In this document: positions 1-12,760 of the stretch, in pieces
How positions within the stretch are numbered: position 1 is the first letter of the stretch
How the letters are laid out: each line of letters starts with the position of its first letter
Assembly: GCA_033085395.1 (NCBI GenBank)
Contig: JANQBS010000303.1
Coordinates: 1-42,429, forward strand
Direction: 5' to 3'
Origin: Xanthoparmelia taractica
Lineage: Eukaryota > Ascomycota > Lecanoromycetes > Lecanorales > Parmeliaceae
Length of the DNA stretch: 42,429 bases
Notes under the pieces: generated by a model
Databases searched by the model: none
Told to the model about the DNA's origin: nothing
Seen by the model: only the letters and a program-made list of their open reading frames with translations
Program-made: the position numbers and the translations under genes

Positions 1-69
1 TTTTTTAAAAAAAGTTGAAAAAAAGTTGAAAACGACTATGTTCAACAGATACCACACCTTTCCGACCCG
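1..69 (-). mobile_element. MITE 'U', copy 1 (partial, cut by window edge)
   Basis: This is the terminal part of a short non-autonomous DNA transposon. It ends in CCGACCCG followed by TA at 70-71, and it matches the reverse complement of the last 70 or so bases of the window exactly. The inner part holds two copies of the string AAAAAAAGTTGA, then the terminal repeat ending CACACCTTTCCGACCCG. Complete copies (2523-2794, 11295-11565) show that about 200 bases are missing to the left. It has no coding capacity. Confidence 0.8.
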
Positions 70-71
70 TA

Positions 72-507
72 ATTATAGAGATTATAAAAACGCTAACGTA
101 TAACGCGAGAAAGAGAATAATAATAAGAAGAATTAAAGAGACTAAAAAGAAAAGAGAAGTTAAGAAGATAGAAAAGATAAATTATAATCTATTAATTCGC
201 GAAGACGTTATTAATTATATATTATTATAAGGCGAATAAAATAGAATAGACTAAATAGAGAAAAAACGTGTCGAGAAATATAAATAATAGATAAATTCTA
301 ACTCTTTTAAACGTTATATAAGTCTAAAAAGAATATAAATATAATATATAATTATATAGATAAAGAATTTTTAGATAACTCTATTAATTTATAAAAGATA
401 AAGAAATCGTTAATAATTATAATTACTATACGCGACGAAGCTCTTCTTAACCTCGATAATAATCTCTTAAATTAATATATTATTATAAATATTAGAAAAG
501 ATTCTAT
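72..507. other. AT-rich RIPped DNA, no gene
   Basis: The stretch is almost free of CpA and TpG and is dense in TpA, which is the RIP signature. No frame stays open and I recognise no domain. It lies between MITE copy 1 and the candidate LTR. Confidence 0.7.
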
Positions 508-685
508 TGAAAGCTGAGTCGCGTGCTTACGTGATATGCCAAGGCTTGGTAAACGCCAAGTCACGTAATCTCATCTAGTTAGATCGCATTTATCTTTCAT
601 AGCACACTTAAAATAATATAACTAAGTGTTCTACCTTATATTTTAATAAATTATAAGCCTAAGCTCTACTTAACTAACTATTGCA
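508..685 (+). repeat. Candidate LTR of a related Gypsy element ('D')
   Basis: This is an island with far more surviving CpA/TpG than its flanks. It starts with TG and ends ACTATTGCA, then GTATAGTATAATC. That junction resembles the 3' end of the A and B LTRs (CTATTACA) followed by their primer-binding region. It also carries a strong hairpin near its start, as those LTRs do: TTACGTGA (527-534) pairs with TCACGTAA (561-568), enclosing CTTGG (545-549) and CCAAG (556-560). The length of about 178 bp is close to the 141 and 169 bp of the other LTRs. The assignment is inferred from architecture; there is no second copy in the window to prove it. Confidence 0.42.
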
Positions 686-2520
686 GTATAGTATAATCTT
701 TCTTTTCATCGTGTTATAATTATAATTATCTTTAAAAGCTTCGTTAAGTATCGATATCTTATCGTAATAAAGATATAGATTATAGAAGACACTACGATAT
801 ATCTTAAAGCACTGTCTATATTTCTTTTAAATTCTTTAAGCGTTATTGAACGCTATTACGTATTCTTCTACGCGTTAATCTTCTTACTATAAATAATTTT
901 TATCTCTAAGATAATTATTTTAAGTCGAAATAATTACAATTCGCTCGTAAGTACGATTCGAATATTAAGTGCTATATCACGCTATCGAATTAGTTTCACG
1001 CTATCGATTCGTCGCATTAGTATTAATAGTATTCGATTTTATTCGAGGTAATATAAATCGTATCACCGAGAATCGTCGCAAATCGCTATTAAGCGAAAAA
1101 TGCTATAATTATTATACGCCCGCTATTACGTGATCGCTAAGGCCTTTAAAATATAGCTAGCTTTTCTATATAGAACACGCTAAAAGCGAGAGATAATATA
1201 TCGTTATCGCTTATCTTATAATATTAAAATCTAATAATAAATAGTTAATTTTTAATATCTTAAGTACGAAATATTCGTAATAAGAATTAAAAATAAGTTA
1301 AAGATAAATTTAATTACTAGTTAAAAGAGAAATTAATTCTTATCTCGTATATCTTAAATATTAATATATAAGAGGAAAAAGTTCTCTATAATAATAAAAA
1401 GAGAATAAATCGTAAGAAAGCGATCTCGTAAGAAGATTAATATAATAGCTAATATTTATAAGCGTATAAGATAAGATCTTCGATTAAAAGAGTTAATTAA
1501 TTATAAAGATAGCTCGAGAAGCGAAGTATATTTAAACACGCATTTATTTATAAAGATAGGCGTTTTCTCGAAAGAATATCGCTTATATATTAACTTTTTT
1601 TTCTTCTTTTTCTAAGTTCTTAAAGAAAAATTCTATTTAAATATATTTCTTAGATCGTTATATAAGAGAATTTCGCCGATAACGATTTAAATTATATTAA
1701 ATTAATCTTAAAACTTAGCGAGATTTCTCGTATACGCTATAGACTCTTATAGCTATCTTAAATCTCTTCGATAGCGACGATAACTATTTCTCGATCGTAC
1801 GCGCTAATTCGATTTCTATCTTTAAATAATTAATTCTTAAATTATTATTAAAGTCTATCTCTAAGAAAAAAGAGCTATTTAATTTTTTAACACGCTCTAT
1901 ATTATTAGCGTCGTCTATTTTATTTACTTCTTTATTAAGCTTTAAAGTCTAAGTATTATAATTAAAGAAATTAAATTTTTAAATTAATCTAAACGTATTC
2001 GATAAGATTGAGATATTTGAAAATATTTTTAATTATTAAAGATAAAAGCGATAAATATAAGACTTTCTAAAGATATTAGATTATTAATATTATATCGAAA
2101 ATAAATCTAATTAATTAATTAATATTATTAATAAAGCGTCTATTACGATCTAAAATAGAGTATATCGAAAAATTTATATTATAATAAGAACTCGCTATAA
2201 AGATAATCTTCGTAATAAAATCGAGAACTTTTTTAACGCTACTCTCGTCTAAAAAGAGCTAAAAGAATATAAATCTTATAACTTTAATATTCTTAATTTT
2301 ATAATTTAAAAGCTAAAAGCTCTCACTCTATTAGTCTACGAAAATAGTTCTTAAGCGTATATCGACTAGTTTATTAATATTTTATGAGAATTTAGAAATT
2401 AATTTAATAAAAATCTCTTTATTATCGATGAAAATTAAAAAATATATCATTTTCATAAAGGGCTAGACTCTTAATATAACTTATATTATAAGTATTATAA
2501 TTAAAATTATAACTTCTATA
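686..2520. other. AT-rich RIPped DNA, possibly Gypsy D interior
   Basis: If 508-685 is a 5' LTR, this should be the leader and gag of that element, cut off by MITE copy 2. I cannot recognise a gag, protease or reverse transcriptase motif in it. Composition changes along it: about 950-1180 keeps more CpA and CpG than the rest. There is no supportable gene. Confidence 0.5.
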
Positions 2521-2522
2521 TA

Positions 2523-2794
2523 CGGGTCGGAAAGGTGTGGTATCTATTGAATATAGTCGTTTTCAACTTTTTTTCAACTTTTTTTAAAAAATTGTATCTT
2601 TTTAATCTATTTATAGAATTTTATAATTACATAAGCGTTCGCTTAATCTTTTTACGTATTTTTAGAATATAAAAAAATATTACGTAATATATTTATTAAA
2701 AACCCAATGGAAGTATGGGATATCCCATACCTTTCGGTATAATATTCGAAAAACTAGTCCCATACCATCAAATATACCACACCTTTCCGACCCG
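2523..2794 (+). mobile_element. MITE 'U', copy 2 (complete, 272 bp)
   Basis: The element starts CGGGTCGGAAAGGTGTG and ends with its inverse, CACACCTTTCCGACCCG. It is flanked by TA on both sides (2521-2522, 2795-2796), the target duplication typical of Tc1/mariner-type (including pogo) elements and their MITEs. It has no coding frame. Inside is a perfect 18-bp palindrome at 2713-2730 centred on GGGATATCCC. Copy 3 at 11295-11565 is its reverse complement and is nearly full-length identical, apart from scattered C-to-T and G-to-A changes. The autonomous partner is not visible here. Confidence 0.85.
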
Positions 2795-2796
2795 TA

Positions 2797-5700
2797 TCTA
2801 TAATTTCGATATAGCTAACTTATTAAATAAAATATAAAATATTATTAGTTTTTTATTATTATTAGAAATTAGAATAGGATTAATATTTAAAATTAAAGAT
2901 AATAACGAGTAAGAAGATAAAAGTAAATATAGATAAAAAGATAAAAGAATAAAGAGAAATTATTAACTTGAAAAAAAGCGCTACTAATTAACGAGTTTTT
3001 AATTTATTTAGATTAAGTCGCGTTTAATTTCTATTTAAATTAGATTTTTTATTTAATCTAATCTCTTTATTTAAATTAAATTAATTCTCGATTAATATAT
3101 AACGTCGAGTTAATTATTATCTCTTACTAAATCTCGCTTTTATTATATTTTTCTTATTCTCAAGTATATTTTATAAATACTATATCTTTTAATATAAATA
3201 CTTATAGATCTTTTAATATAAATATTTATCGATAATAATTATTTTATTATATTAATAATATCTTTCGACTCTTAAATAACGTTATCTAGAAAGCTACGAT
3301 TTATATAATTATTAAAGAAGATATTATTATAAATTTTATAAGTATTAGAGACGACGTGTAATTCTTTTTAATAACTCGATATTTTATATATAATAATATA
3401 TTTTTATTATAATTAATATCGTCTTTTTATAATCTTTATTAATAAAACGTAGAAATTAAATCTTAGCTTTAGCGCTTCTTTTATTATCTCTCTCTATTTA
3501 ATATTAATCGCGTATTTCTCTTAATTAAATTCAATTAAAATATATTTCATAAAGAAAATCTATATTAATATTTTTTTTATAAATTATAAAAGTTTAATAT
3601 AATTAAATAACGTGAGACGCTAAATTATTTAAAGTTAAAATTTTTATATCGTTAAAAGCGTAGCGAGATACTTAAAGAAGATAAAGACTATAGATTATTT
3701 TAATAAGATAAGTCTCTTTATATTATAGAATTTTTCGAAACTAGTTAATTAAAGAGATTATAATAATTACAATATAATCGTTTAATCGTTTTCTATATAT
3801 ATTTTATATTATTATTTTATATTCTTTCGTTATTAGCGAGAACGATCGATTCGAGTAATTATATTACTCTATATATTCTTTTTATTTTCGTTACTCTTTC
3901 GTTTACTTAGTATAATTAATCTTTAAATAACTAATCTCTCGACGTATAAATAATAATAAATATCTAAGGAAATTATATATTTATTTATCTAATATTCTTT
4001 AATTATAAAAGATATAGAATTTTAATCTCGCTCGTATATCGATAGCGCGATTATCTTAAACTTTCGAGAATAATTAATCTTAATATCTTTATTATCGATA
4101 CGATATATTATTCGATTTATTATAGCGTTATATACTTTATTTTCTTTTAATATATTCTTAAATATATTAAAATTAATATTATTTATCGCGATATAAATTA
4201 ATCTTTAAATCTTAATAATATTAACAGAGAATATTAACGTATCGATTATAATTCTCTTTAACTATATATAGAAACTAGCTTAATCGAAGATATATAATTA
4301 CGTTAAAAAATCGATATTCTCGATAGAGATAGATCGTTTATTTAGTCGCCTACGTTTATAGATCTATATATACGTATAATTAATCTTTATAATTATATTT
4401 TGTTCGTAATTAATTAATTTTTTATTAAAAATATTAAATATAAAAATTCTTAAAAAGATATTCTTTAATTGCTTTAAGATCTCGCCGAGCTTCGTTTAAT
4501 TATAAAATACGTTAAGCGCGCTATTAATTAGATATCTTTTTCTTATCTCTTACTTTAGAAATAAGTAAATCTCTTTATAATTAAACTCTTTTATTATTAA
4601 ATCGCGCGAAATAATTAATATTATTTAAATTTTAAAATTAACGTTAACGTAAAACATTTTAAATAAAATAAATAAAGATAACGCGACGCTAATTTATAAA
4701 GATACGCGTTTTATTATTGAGATTTATTATATTAAATTATTTAAAAAAAGATAGAGTAATCGTAGAGAAGAATACGTTATTAAGAATAGATTATAATAAA
4801 TAGAATTTAAATATTATAATATAAAGTGTTTTATTTTAGAATTAGATATCGCGAATCGATCTATAGATAAGCGAGTCGAATAGTCGAGAATTTAAATATT
4901 CTATTTAGAATTCTAACTTGAATATGCGAGTTAAATAACCGAAGTTAAATAATTAGATATAAAGTCGAATTATATTATTTATTTTAAAGATTTAAGAATT
5001 TAAATCTTTTATTTAATATTAATCTATTTTCTTCTCTCTCTTCTCTTAATTTCTTTATTCGCTACGTATCTAAGATATCTTATCTTCTATCTCTTTATTT
5101 ATATTATTATTCTTATTATTCTTATAACTATAAATTTATAAGCGAGATATCTTTCTTTAAATCTTTCTATTTAGAATCTTTTTATTAAGACTTTATAAGT
5201 TATTTAATATTAAATTGTAATTATATTTCTTTTTATTCTTTTAAAACGAATATATAACTTTTTTTATTAGCTTAAATAATTTATTATTATTTTTAATTAA
5301 TAATTAGATTTATAAAGAAAAAAATACGAATTAACGTTATATTAATACTTAGAAAACGCTTAATAAATATAAATAAATACAATTTATTATTATTCTTAAA
5401 CGATTATATTATAACGCTATTATAAGTTTTAAATAAAATCTTCGAAGAGTATTAAAGAATTTTATTATTAGAATATTCTCGCTAAAGTTATTATAAGTCT
5501 ATTAATATTCTAAAGAATTAATAAGATTAAGAAAGAAAATATGTTAAATTAATAATAAGATTAAAGATTAAAAAACTTATAAAGATTATTAGCTTTTTTA
5601 ATTACTTATAAATATCTTTATTAAAAGAATTAATAAGATTCTTTAAAATAATAAGCTTTAATTTATCTCGAATAAGCTTATTTAAGTAAAAATTATAAAG

Positions 5701-6299
5701 ACTATTTTCTAACTTAGTTAGATTAATTAATTTCTTTACGCGCTAATTCTAAATACTCGAAACGTTATATTTTCTAAATCTTTAAAAATCTTTATTATTA
5801 TATATTTTAATATTAATAAGTCTTAGATAATACTTCGTAATAAAGACTAATATATTAAGAATAATAATTATAACGTGAGTCTTATACGTTATATAAAAGT
5901 TTAAGTTGTAGATCGCTTTAAGTTTTAATTAATCTTTATTCTAAATAATATAATATCGCTTAGAATACTTCGTTTTAATCTAATTTATAATAATTAATTT
6001 ATATTTTAAAGGATTTTTCTCTAATTCTCGCGTAATAAATAAATAATTTTCCTTATCTTATATAATAAAAGTTTAATAAACACGTAATTATAAATAATTC
6101 TAGATTTAATCGTTCGCTTAATTATTAACTTATTTAGAATTAAATATATCTTATTAATATTCTTCTTACTCTCTATATTCGATAGAATAATAATACAAGC
6201 TTTTATATTCTCTATCTTTTTTTTTCAAGTACTATAATAAATCTTAATTATTATTTTAATTATCTCGAGCTTATTTAATTATTATAATTACTCGAGTTC
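2797..6299. other. AT-rich RIPped DNA, no recognisable gene
   Basis: This is strongly RIPped DNA of unknown origin. I looked for RT, integrase, DDE and helicase motifs on both strands and found none I could defend. Some minus-strand stretches (about 4060-4480) read for long distances with only TAA/TAG interruptions, which hints at an old element, but the product is not identifiable. Confidence 0.6.
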
Positions 6300-6960
6300 T
6301 TTAATTATCGTCGTTATATTCTTAAATAAGTTACTTTATAATATAATTAAATAGCTATATACGTATAATAGATTCTCTTACGATATTCCTCTTTAAACTC
6401 GTTTTTCTTTTATCTATTAAATAGATTATTAATATATATACTTAATATCTCTTATTTATATTAAGAGATAATAATTAATATTATAATAATACTCAACTTC
6501 GTATTATAAGATTTATCGATATAAATCTAATCTATAATAAAGTTATATTAATAATTTCTTATACTTTCTTAATTATCTCTTTTATATAAGCTTTATATAA
6601 GTCAAACATTATTATTATAAGAAATCTCTCTTATTCGACTCGAGTCTAATTAATCTCTACGTACTTAAGTAATTTCGCGTTAATATTTTAATATCTAATC
6701 GAGCTTTATATATAAAGAATACGAACTTATATAATCTTAAAATCTTAAAGATCTATAAGCTTAAAGATATCTATAAGCTAATTCGTAAATATTTAATTAG
6801 TTTTTATTTAAGATACGTGATTCGCTTTATCTTTATATAAATATATAATATTAAGAATATATATTAAAGAACATATCGTCTCTTTATATTAGTAAACGTT
6901 TTATAAGAAAAGATATTTATTAGAAAAATAAGAGTTATTAAAGTTTTCGTTAATAAGTAA
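6300..6960 (+). repeat. Dispersed repeat 'R', copy 1
   Basis: This segment is alignable by eye with about 29110-29820 in the same orientation. Shared landmarks include AGCTATATACGTATAATAGA, TATATAAGTC, AATCTCTCTTATT, CTCTACGTA and CGCGTTAATATTTTAATAT in the same order and similar spacing. Both copies are RIPped and have small indels. The reverse strand of both copies reads as a protein-like frame (a shared local string YIDK), but I cannot assign a family. It is probably part of a larger transposon whose ends I could not locate. Confidence 0.65.
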
Positions 6961-9646
6961 ATAGCTTATATAAGACGATTTAAAAGAAAGATAAGATATA
7001 GATCGAGATATTATTTATTATTATAGATTACGAGAGAAGATTATAAATATTATTTTTAATAATTATTTTTAAAATTATTAAAGATTTAGCTTAGAAGAAG
7101 TATTAAGATTTAAGAAATTATTTATATTAGCGAAATAAATTTAAATATTCGAATCGAATAATCGAGTCGAATACTTTAAAGAGATTAAGTAAATTTTAAA
7201 TAAGTTTATTTTTTTAAAGCTAGACTTGCTTATATTAATTATTCTTTACTTAAAGATATCTTTATATTCGATCGTATAATTAATAAATATATAGATCAAT
7301 ATAAATTATATTTTTTTATCAATTTAAGATTTTTTATAAATCTCGAAAGATTTAAATATTATTATTGTTCTTATAATTAAGATAAAATCGTATTATCTAC
7401 TTTATTATTTTTTAACTTATATTCGATTATTAGATTTTCTTCTCTTTTTCTAGCCTAGCATTAATTAATATAAAGAGAGAAGAAATAATAATATTTAAAG
7501 ATATATTTTAATCTCAAGTCTTCTTTATTTTTCTTTATATTCTTCTATTTCTTTCTTTAATTTATAATCTTATTTATATTAATATTATAAGAGTTTAATA
7601 ATAAACTAATATAAACGAAGCTAAATAATAGCTTTATTAATATAGCGTCTTTAGAAGTATATTATAATATTTTTCTCTTTCGTAATAAGACGTCTATATT
7701 CTTATAGATTTTAAGCTATATCTTTTTAATAACGTTAACTATTTAATATTTAAAGCCCTTCTTTTCGACGAGATCGCGAGAAACTTATTCGCGAGATAGC
7801 TTCACGTTGGAACTTAATTAAATATATTTCGATTTTATTAAATTTTTTATATAAGATATAGATTAAAAATTAAAAGAAGATTAAGTATTTATAAAATAAA
7901 AAGAAAATTAAATATTAATAAGATTAAGAAAAAATTAAGTATTAAGAAAATTGAGAGAGATTATAAAGTTTAAGACTTATCTTTACTTATAAAAGAAAAG
8001 ATTAAATAATTAAATATAAATTTAGATTAAAAAGATAGAGAACGTGAATAAAGTATTAAACGCTATATTATTTTTAATATATTAATTATTATTCTTAATA
8101 TTTCAATTAAAGTTAAAGTTAATATTAATAATTATTATTAGCGTAGAGAAGAGAGATTAATAAATTTATAGAAATATTAGTTATAGATATTTATTACTTA
8201 GATAAATATATTTATTCTTAATACTTATAAATCTCTTAAAGATTTTTTTTTTATATATTTTAATTATATTAAACTTATATATTAAACGAGATAATATAAT
8301 AAATTATTTATCTTTATTATCTTAGAAGCGTTTTATTTAAAAATAAATAAAGAGAGTAATAAGATTAATTTACTTTTAAAAATCGAAAATTATAATAAGA
8401 CCTTTTATAATTTTTTATACGAAGATAAATATATAGATATTTATATTATTTATAATAATAAATTATAGAGATTTAATATTAAGAGAAATTTAAGCGAAGA
8501 GTATACTAAAGATAAGAGAATTAATATATTTAATTTCAAAGATTTTTTAAGCTTTTAAAGCTTCGAAATTAAAAGACTCTATAAACTTTAATTTTAAGTT
8601 ATTATAAATATTTTTTAATAATTATTTCGCTAAGTAAAGTAAAAAGCTTATATAAGATATTATTAAAGAATAATAAGACTAAAATTAATTAATAATTAAG
8701 AATTATCGATTATTAAATTATCTTATCGATAAAATATTATATTAATCGCTATAAAATTTTATATTTTTTTTAAAAAGAATATTATAGCATAATTCGCGTA
8801 TAAACTTATTCTTTATAGCTTTTATTATAGAATCTAAAAAATAAAGATCGCGTTAAATAAGATCGCGTTTAAATATAAGTTTTAATCTCGAGATATCTAA
8901 TTTTATATAAAAGTTAATCTCGATAAATATTATTTTAACTTAATTCGATAATAGTACTCGTAAAGCGAATAAATAATTACTTCGTAATTAATATTAATTA
9001 ATTATTATATATTTATTATTAGAGTTTATTATTAAAGCTTATTATAAATAATATTATAATTAAATAAAGATTAAATAATAAGCTACGAAGAGAAGATAAT
9101 AGAAGATAAATTTTTCGCGCTAATAATTAGCGCGATAATCGATTATTCGATTCGAATAGTCGAGATTTAATTCGAGTTAATTATCGAATCTATCGTCGCT
9201 ATTAGTCGACTCGAATATATAAATAATTCGATTTAAATATTAAATATTATATATTAAAGAAAACTATTAGAATTTATTAAGATATAAATATAGTCTTAAA
9301 GTAAGCTTATAGAATATAAAAAGTATATATAATTAAATAGAATTATTTATAAAATTAATATAAGATTTGATTATTCTTTGAATATAAAATAATTTAAAGC
9401 TTAATTAAGATCTATATAATCGTTCTTTTTTCGTTATTCGTCTTATATATTTTAATTAACTATCTTTTATTAGACTATTTCTTTATCTTATTATTTTAAA
9501 AGCTAATTATCGACTTTTTTTATCTTCTCTCTTTTTATTTAATATTATTTAGAGTTATTATAAATAATATAAGCTAGTAAGAGATAATTTTAAAATTATA
9601 TTAGAAGGTATTTCTAATACGATTCGATATTTAAATTATTATCTAT
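6961..9646. other. AT-rich RIPped DNA, no recognisable gene
   Basis: This is RIPped sequence up to the 5' LTR of Gypsy A. A small island at about 7757-7812 keeps CpG and CpA and contains GATCGCGAG and TTCGCGAGATAGC. A stretch at 9110-9240 is rich in TCGA-type strings. Neither could be tied to a known feature. Confidence 0.6.
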
Positions 9647-9787
9647 TGTCACGAAACGCACTTGCCAAGCCTATTAAGAAATTAGCTAAGGCAAGTGCTT
9701 GGCTTAACTGGCCGACTTAGATAGATTTTTCCAACTTAGAATAATCAAGACTTACACCCAACTGACCATACACTCATTGCTATTATA
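9647..9787 (+). repeat. Gypsy A 5' LTR
   Basis: It begins TGTCACGAAACGCACTTGCC and ends CTATTATA, where other copies have CTATTACA. It carries the stem CACTTGCC/GGCAAGTG. It is strikingly less RIPped than the element interior, with many CpA left. Its 141-bp length equals that of the reconstituted 3' LTR of the same element. Confidence 0.9.
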
Positions 9788-9790
9788 GTA

Positions 9791-9804
9791 TGGTAGCAAC
9801 GCTC
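9791..9804 (+). other. Candidate primer-binding site of Gypsy A
   Basis: TGGTAGCAACGCTC lies three bases after the LTR. The leading TGG is what pairs with the CCA end of a tRNA primer. Gypsy B has the RIPped equivalent TAATAGCAACGCCC at the same offset. I could not name the tRNA. Confidence 0.55.
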
Positions 9805-12164
9805 AAATAGCTGTCATTAGCTATTTTAGGAGATCCTCCATTATTGCTTTATCATTACTTGATCAGTACTTATATATTCGTTGAGATAACCCTTCTCCGC
9901 GGAGAACTATATTCTATCTGGTGAGATTCGCATAAAAAATTATCGGAATTCTTACCCGAACGATCGGAATCTCACTAAGTTCGTTAAAAGCTTATTAAAC
10001 CCATCTCCCTCACACTCACTATTATCACTATTATCGCTACAGCTCACTTATTATTGCTATATCACTATATTGCTACTATTTTATTAATGTAATACTATCT
10101 CTTCGTTATTAAGAAGACTACTATTATTTTAACTTCGTTAGCTCTAAATTCTATCTCTCGAGATATTATTATTTTAGCCTTTCAAATAGACGAATTTCTA
10201 CACTTCGATCACGCTTTTATTAGTCTCGTTATCCACGATATTAAGTAGTTTATTATCGATTTCGTTAGGGTTAATTTTAGGCCTTTAGAGATCGTAAAAG
10301 AAGTAGCTTTATTAGCTCGTAACGCACGTGTAAGAGCTTATTCTATATCTATTAAGACATTAAATTAATCTATTAGCTAAATATATAATTAATCGATTTT
10401 TAAAGCTACTTTAATTAGATTTAAGACTAATATTTAGTTATTAAGAAGACTAAGAGAATCTTCTTCTATCGGCGATATATATCGTTCTTCGCCTTTAAGA
10501 AGTTCTATTATTAGCAATTCTTCTATTAAAAATTCTCTTATTATTAACTCTAATTCTACTTTAAATTTAAGCATAAATTCTACTTCTAAAGATATTTTAA
10601 ATAACTTTAATATAATTAAAAATAACGATATTAATTAATAGAATACTAGCTTTTCATAGCAATAATAAACTACTTTATAAGATCTTCTACGTAGCGTATC
10701 TAAATCGCCAGAATAGAATAATATTAATACTATAGTAGAAACTATATTAGTTAATAGATGAAATACTAATAATATAAGATTTTTTAATTTAATATATAAG
10801 AATAAGTTAATAGCTTTCGATACTTCTTTAATAAAGTATACATTAAAAGAGATCTACTTTCGAGATATATATTTGTTTTTAAAATATACTCGTAACGTAG
10901 CTAGCATTAAGAGTAATAAGCTTATTCGTATAAATCTCTAAATGTATTTTAAGAAGCCTACTTTAAAATAGTAACTAAATAAGCTTTTTAATAATAATAA
11001 GCGTCTTATAAAGCTCGAAAATAAACTAAATAAGTAAGAGAAAATATTAATCGAACGATTTAAAGTATCTATTAATATAACTATTAATTTATTATTAAAG
11101 AAGAGATATATTTTAAGAAATATTATTAGTAAAAGAAAGTCTTAAGAATATATATAAAAGATCTTACGTGTTTTAAAAGATATCGACTTAATTAGTATTA
11201 AAAATTAGCTTAATATAATTTACAATAATTGAAATACTAAGCTAAGACATAACTTAAAAAAACTAAAAAATTAAATTATCTTACATAATTTTTACGGGTC
11301 GGAAAGGTGTGATATATTTGATGGTATGGGACCAGTTTTTCGAATACCATATCGAAAGGTATAGGATATCCCATACTCCCATTTGGTTTTTAATAAATAT
11401 ATTACGTAATATTTTTTATATTCTAAAAATACGTAAAAAGATTAAGCGAACGCTTATGTAATTATAAAATTCTATAAATAGATTAAAAAGATATAATTTT
11501 TTAAAAAAAGTTGAAAAAAAGTTGAAAACGACTATGTTCAACAGATACCACACCTTTCCGACCCGTAAAATCGCCGCTTCAAACGTGTTAAATTCGATTC
11601 CGAATCGACCTTAATTTGATAGCCAGCAATAGTAGTTTTCTTTAAGGCCAATCCAAGGTTTTTAATAAAAATTTTTAAGATTAATTCAAGGTTTTTAGCA
11701 AAATTAAAGTAATTAAAAATCTTAATTTAATGCTATAAATCGTTTAAAAGTAACTACTTATTAAATATCTACTATTAACGAAAATGCTAAATTAGAATAT
11801 AACGAATAAGCTTAAAGTTTGAATTATTAAAAAGGAAATATTAATATTAAATACTCTTACTTTATCGACGAAGATTAGTATAAGAATAAGATATATTATA
11901 CTAATTCTAAGTATAATCCTAAGCTTTCTATATAGTCAAATAATAATTAGTTTACTGACTTCGTGGGGATCGAAATCTACTATCGAAACTATTAGGAATT
12001 CTTCTTATTTAAGATTAAATTGCATAAGTATTTACGTATTAGCTATTTTAAGAAGCACGTTTATATTAATAAAGTAGTGCTTATAAAATATTCTAACTTC
12101 GATAAGTAACTTATAAAGTCAGCTAATAAGCAATTAAAAATTATTAAGTTCATCGCTTCTAATT
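9805..12164 (+). pseudogene. Gypsy A leader and gag remnant, interrupted by MITE U3
   Basis: This is the 5' untranslated leader followed by the ruins of gag, the structural capsid/nucleocapsid gene. It aligns with 12339-15136 of Gypsy B from end to end, which is how it is identified; no gag motif is independently diagnostic. It is heavily RIPped, with stops throughout. It holds single copies of two repeats that are expanded in B: the 30-32-bp leader unit (near 10097-10130) and the 24-bp gag unit (10557-10580). MITE U3 sits at 11295-11565. At that point about 340 bp present in B (14216-14555) is absent. The 3' edge is the B insertion site; gag-pol then resumes at 19839. Confidence 0.7.
11295..11565 (-). 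mobile_element. MITE 'U', copy 3 (inside Gypsy A gag)
   Basis: This is a complete 271-bp copy, inverted relative to copy 2. It is bounded by CGGGTCGG and CCGACCCG with TA on both sides (11293-11294, 11566-11567). Its TTGAAAACGACTATGTTCAA region is identical to copies 1 and 4. The internal palindrome (11359-11376) has lost one base pair by mutation. Its position inside Gypsy A dates it as younger than A. Confidence 0.85.
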
Positions 12165-12169
12165 AGAAT
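12165..12169 (+). repeat. 5-bp target duplication of Gypsy B (left)
   Basis: AGAAT lies directly before TGTCACG and recurs directly after the 3' LTR of B at 19834-19838. Removing B rejoins Gypsy A into a sequence that aligns with B's own 15126-15160. Confidence 0.92.
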
Positions 12170-12338
12170 TGTCACGAAATCGCACTTGCCAAGCCAATCA
12201 AGATCGGCTAAGGCAAGTGCTTGGCTAAGGGAAAGTGCTTGGCTGGCCCTGACTTAGATAGAATTTTCCAACTTAGAATAATCAAGAATTACACACTCAA
12301 TTAACTGACTATTTAAATATACCCCCTTTGCTATTACA
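12170..12338 (+). repeat. Gypsy B 5' LTR
   Basis: It runs from TGTCACGAAATCGCACTTGC to GCTATTACA. The 169-bp length matches B's 3' LTR. Relative to A's LTR it carries an extra AAGTGCTTGGCT segment, a local duplication, near the front, and the CACTTGCC/GGCAAGTG stem. It is lightly RIPped. I did not find a recognisable TATA box inside. Confidence 0.92.
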
Positions 12339-12341
12339 GTA

Positions 12342-12355
12342 TAATAGCAACGCCC
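12342..12355 (+). other. Candidate primer-binding site of Gypsy B (RIPped)
   Basis: TAATAGCAACGCCC corresponds base for base in position to TGGTAGCAACGCTC of Gypsy A. The TGG pairing with the tRNA CCA end is mutated to TAA. Confidence 0.5.
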
Positions 12356-12760
12356 AAATAGCTTTTATTAGCTATTCTAGGAGATCCTTCATTATTGCTT
12401 CATTATTACTTGATTAGTACTTGTGTATTCGTTGAGATAATCCTGCTTCGCGGAGAACTGCATTCTATCTGATGAGATTCGCATACAAAATTATCGAAAT
12501 TCTTACTCGGACGATCGAAATCTCACTGAATCTCCCTCACACTCACTGTTATTACTATTATCGCTGCAGCTCACTTATTATTACTACATTATTGTATTGT
12601 TGCACCACTGTATTGCTGCTATTATAGATATCTACCGCCCCTTTTGGGCTGCTTATCTCACTGTTCTTGCTACTATAAAAGAAAAAAAATACTACACTAA
12701 TTAATTACATATAACACCTTTATATTAATGAAAAGTCTTTCTTATTAATGTAATACTACC

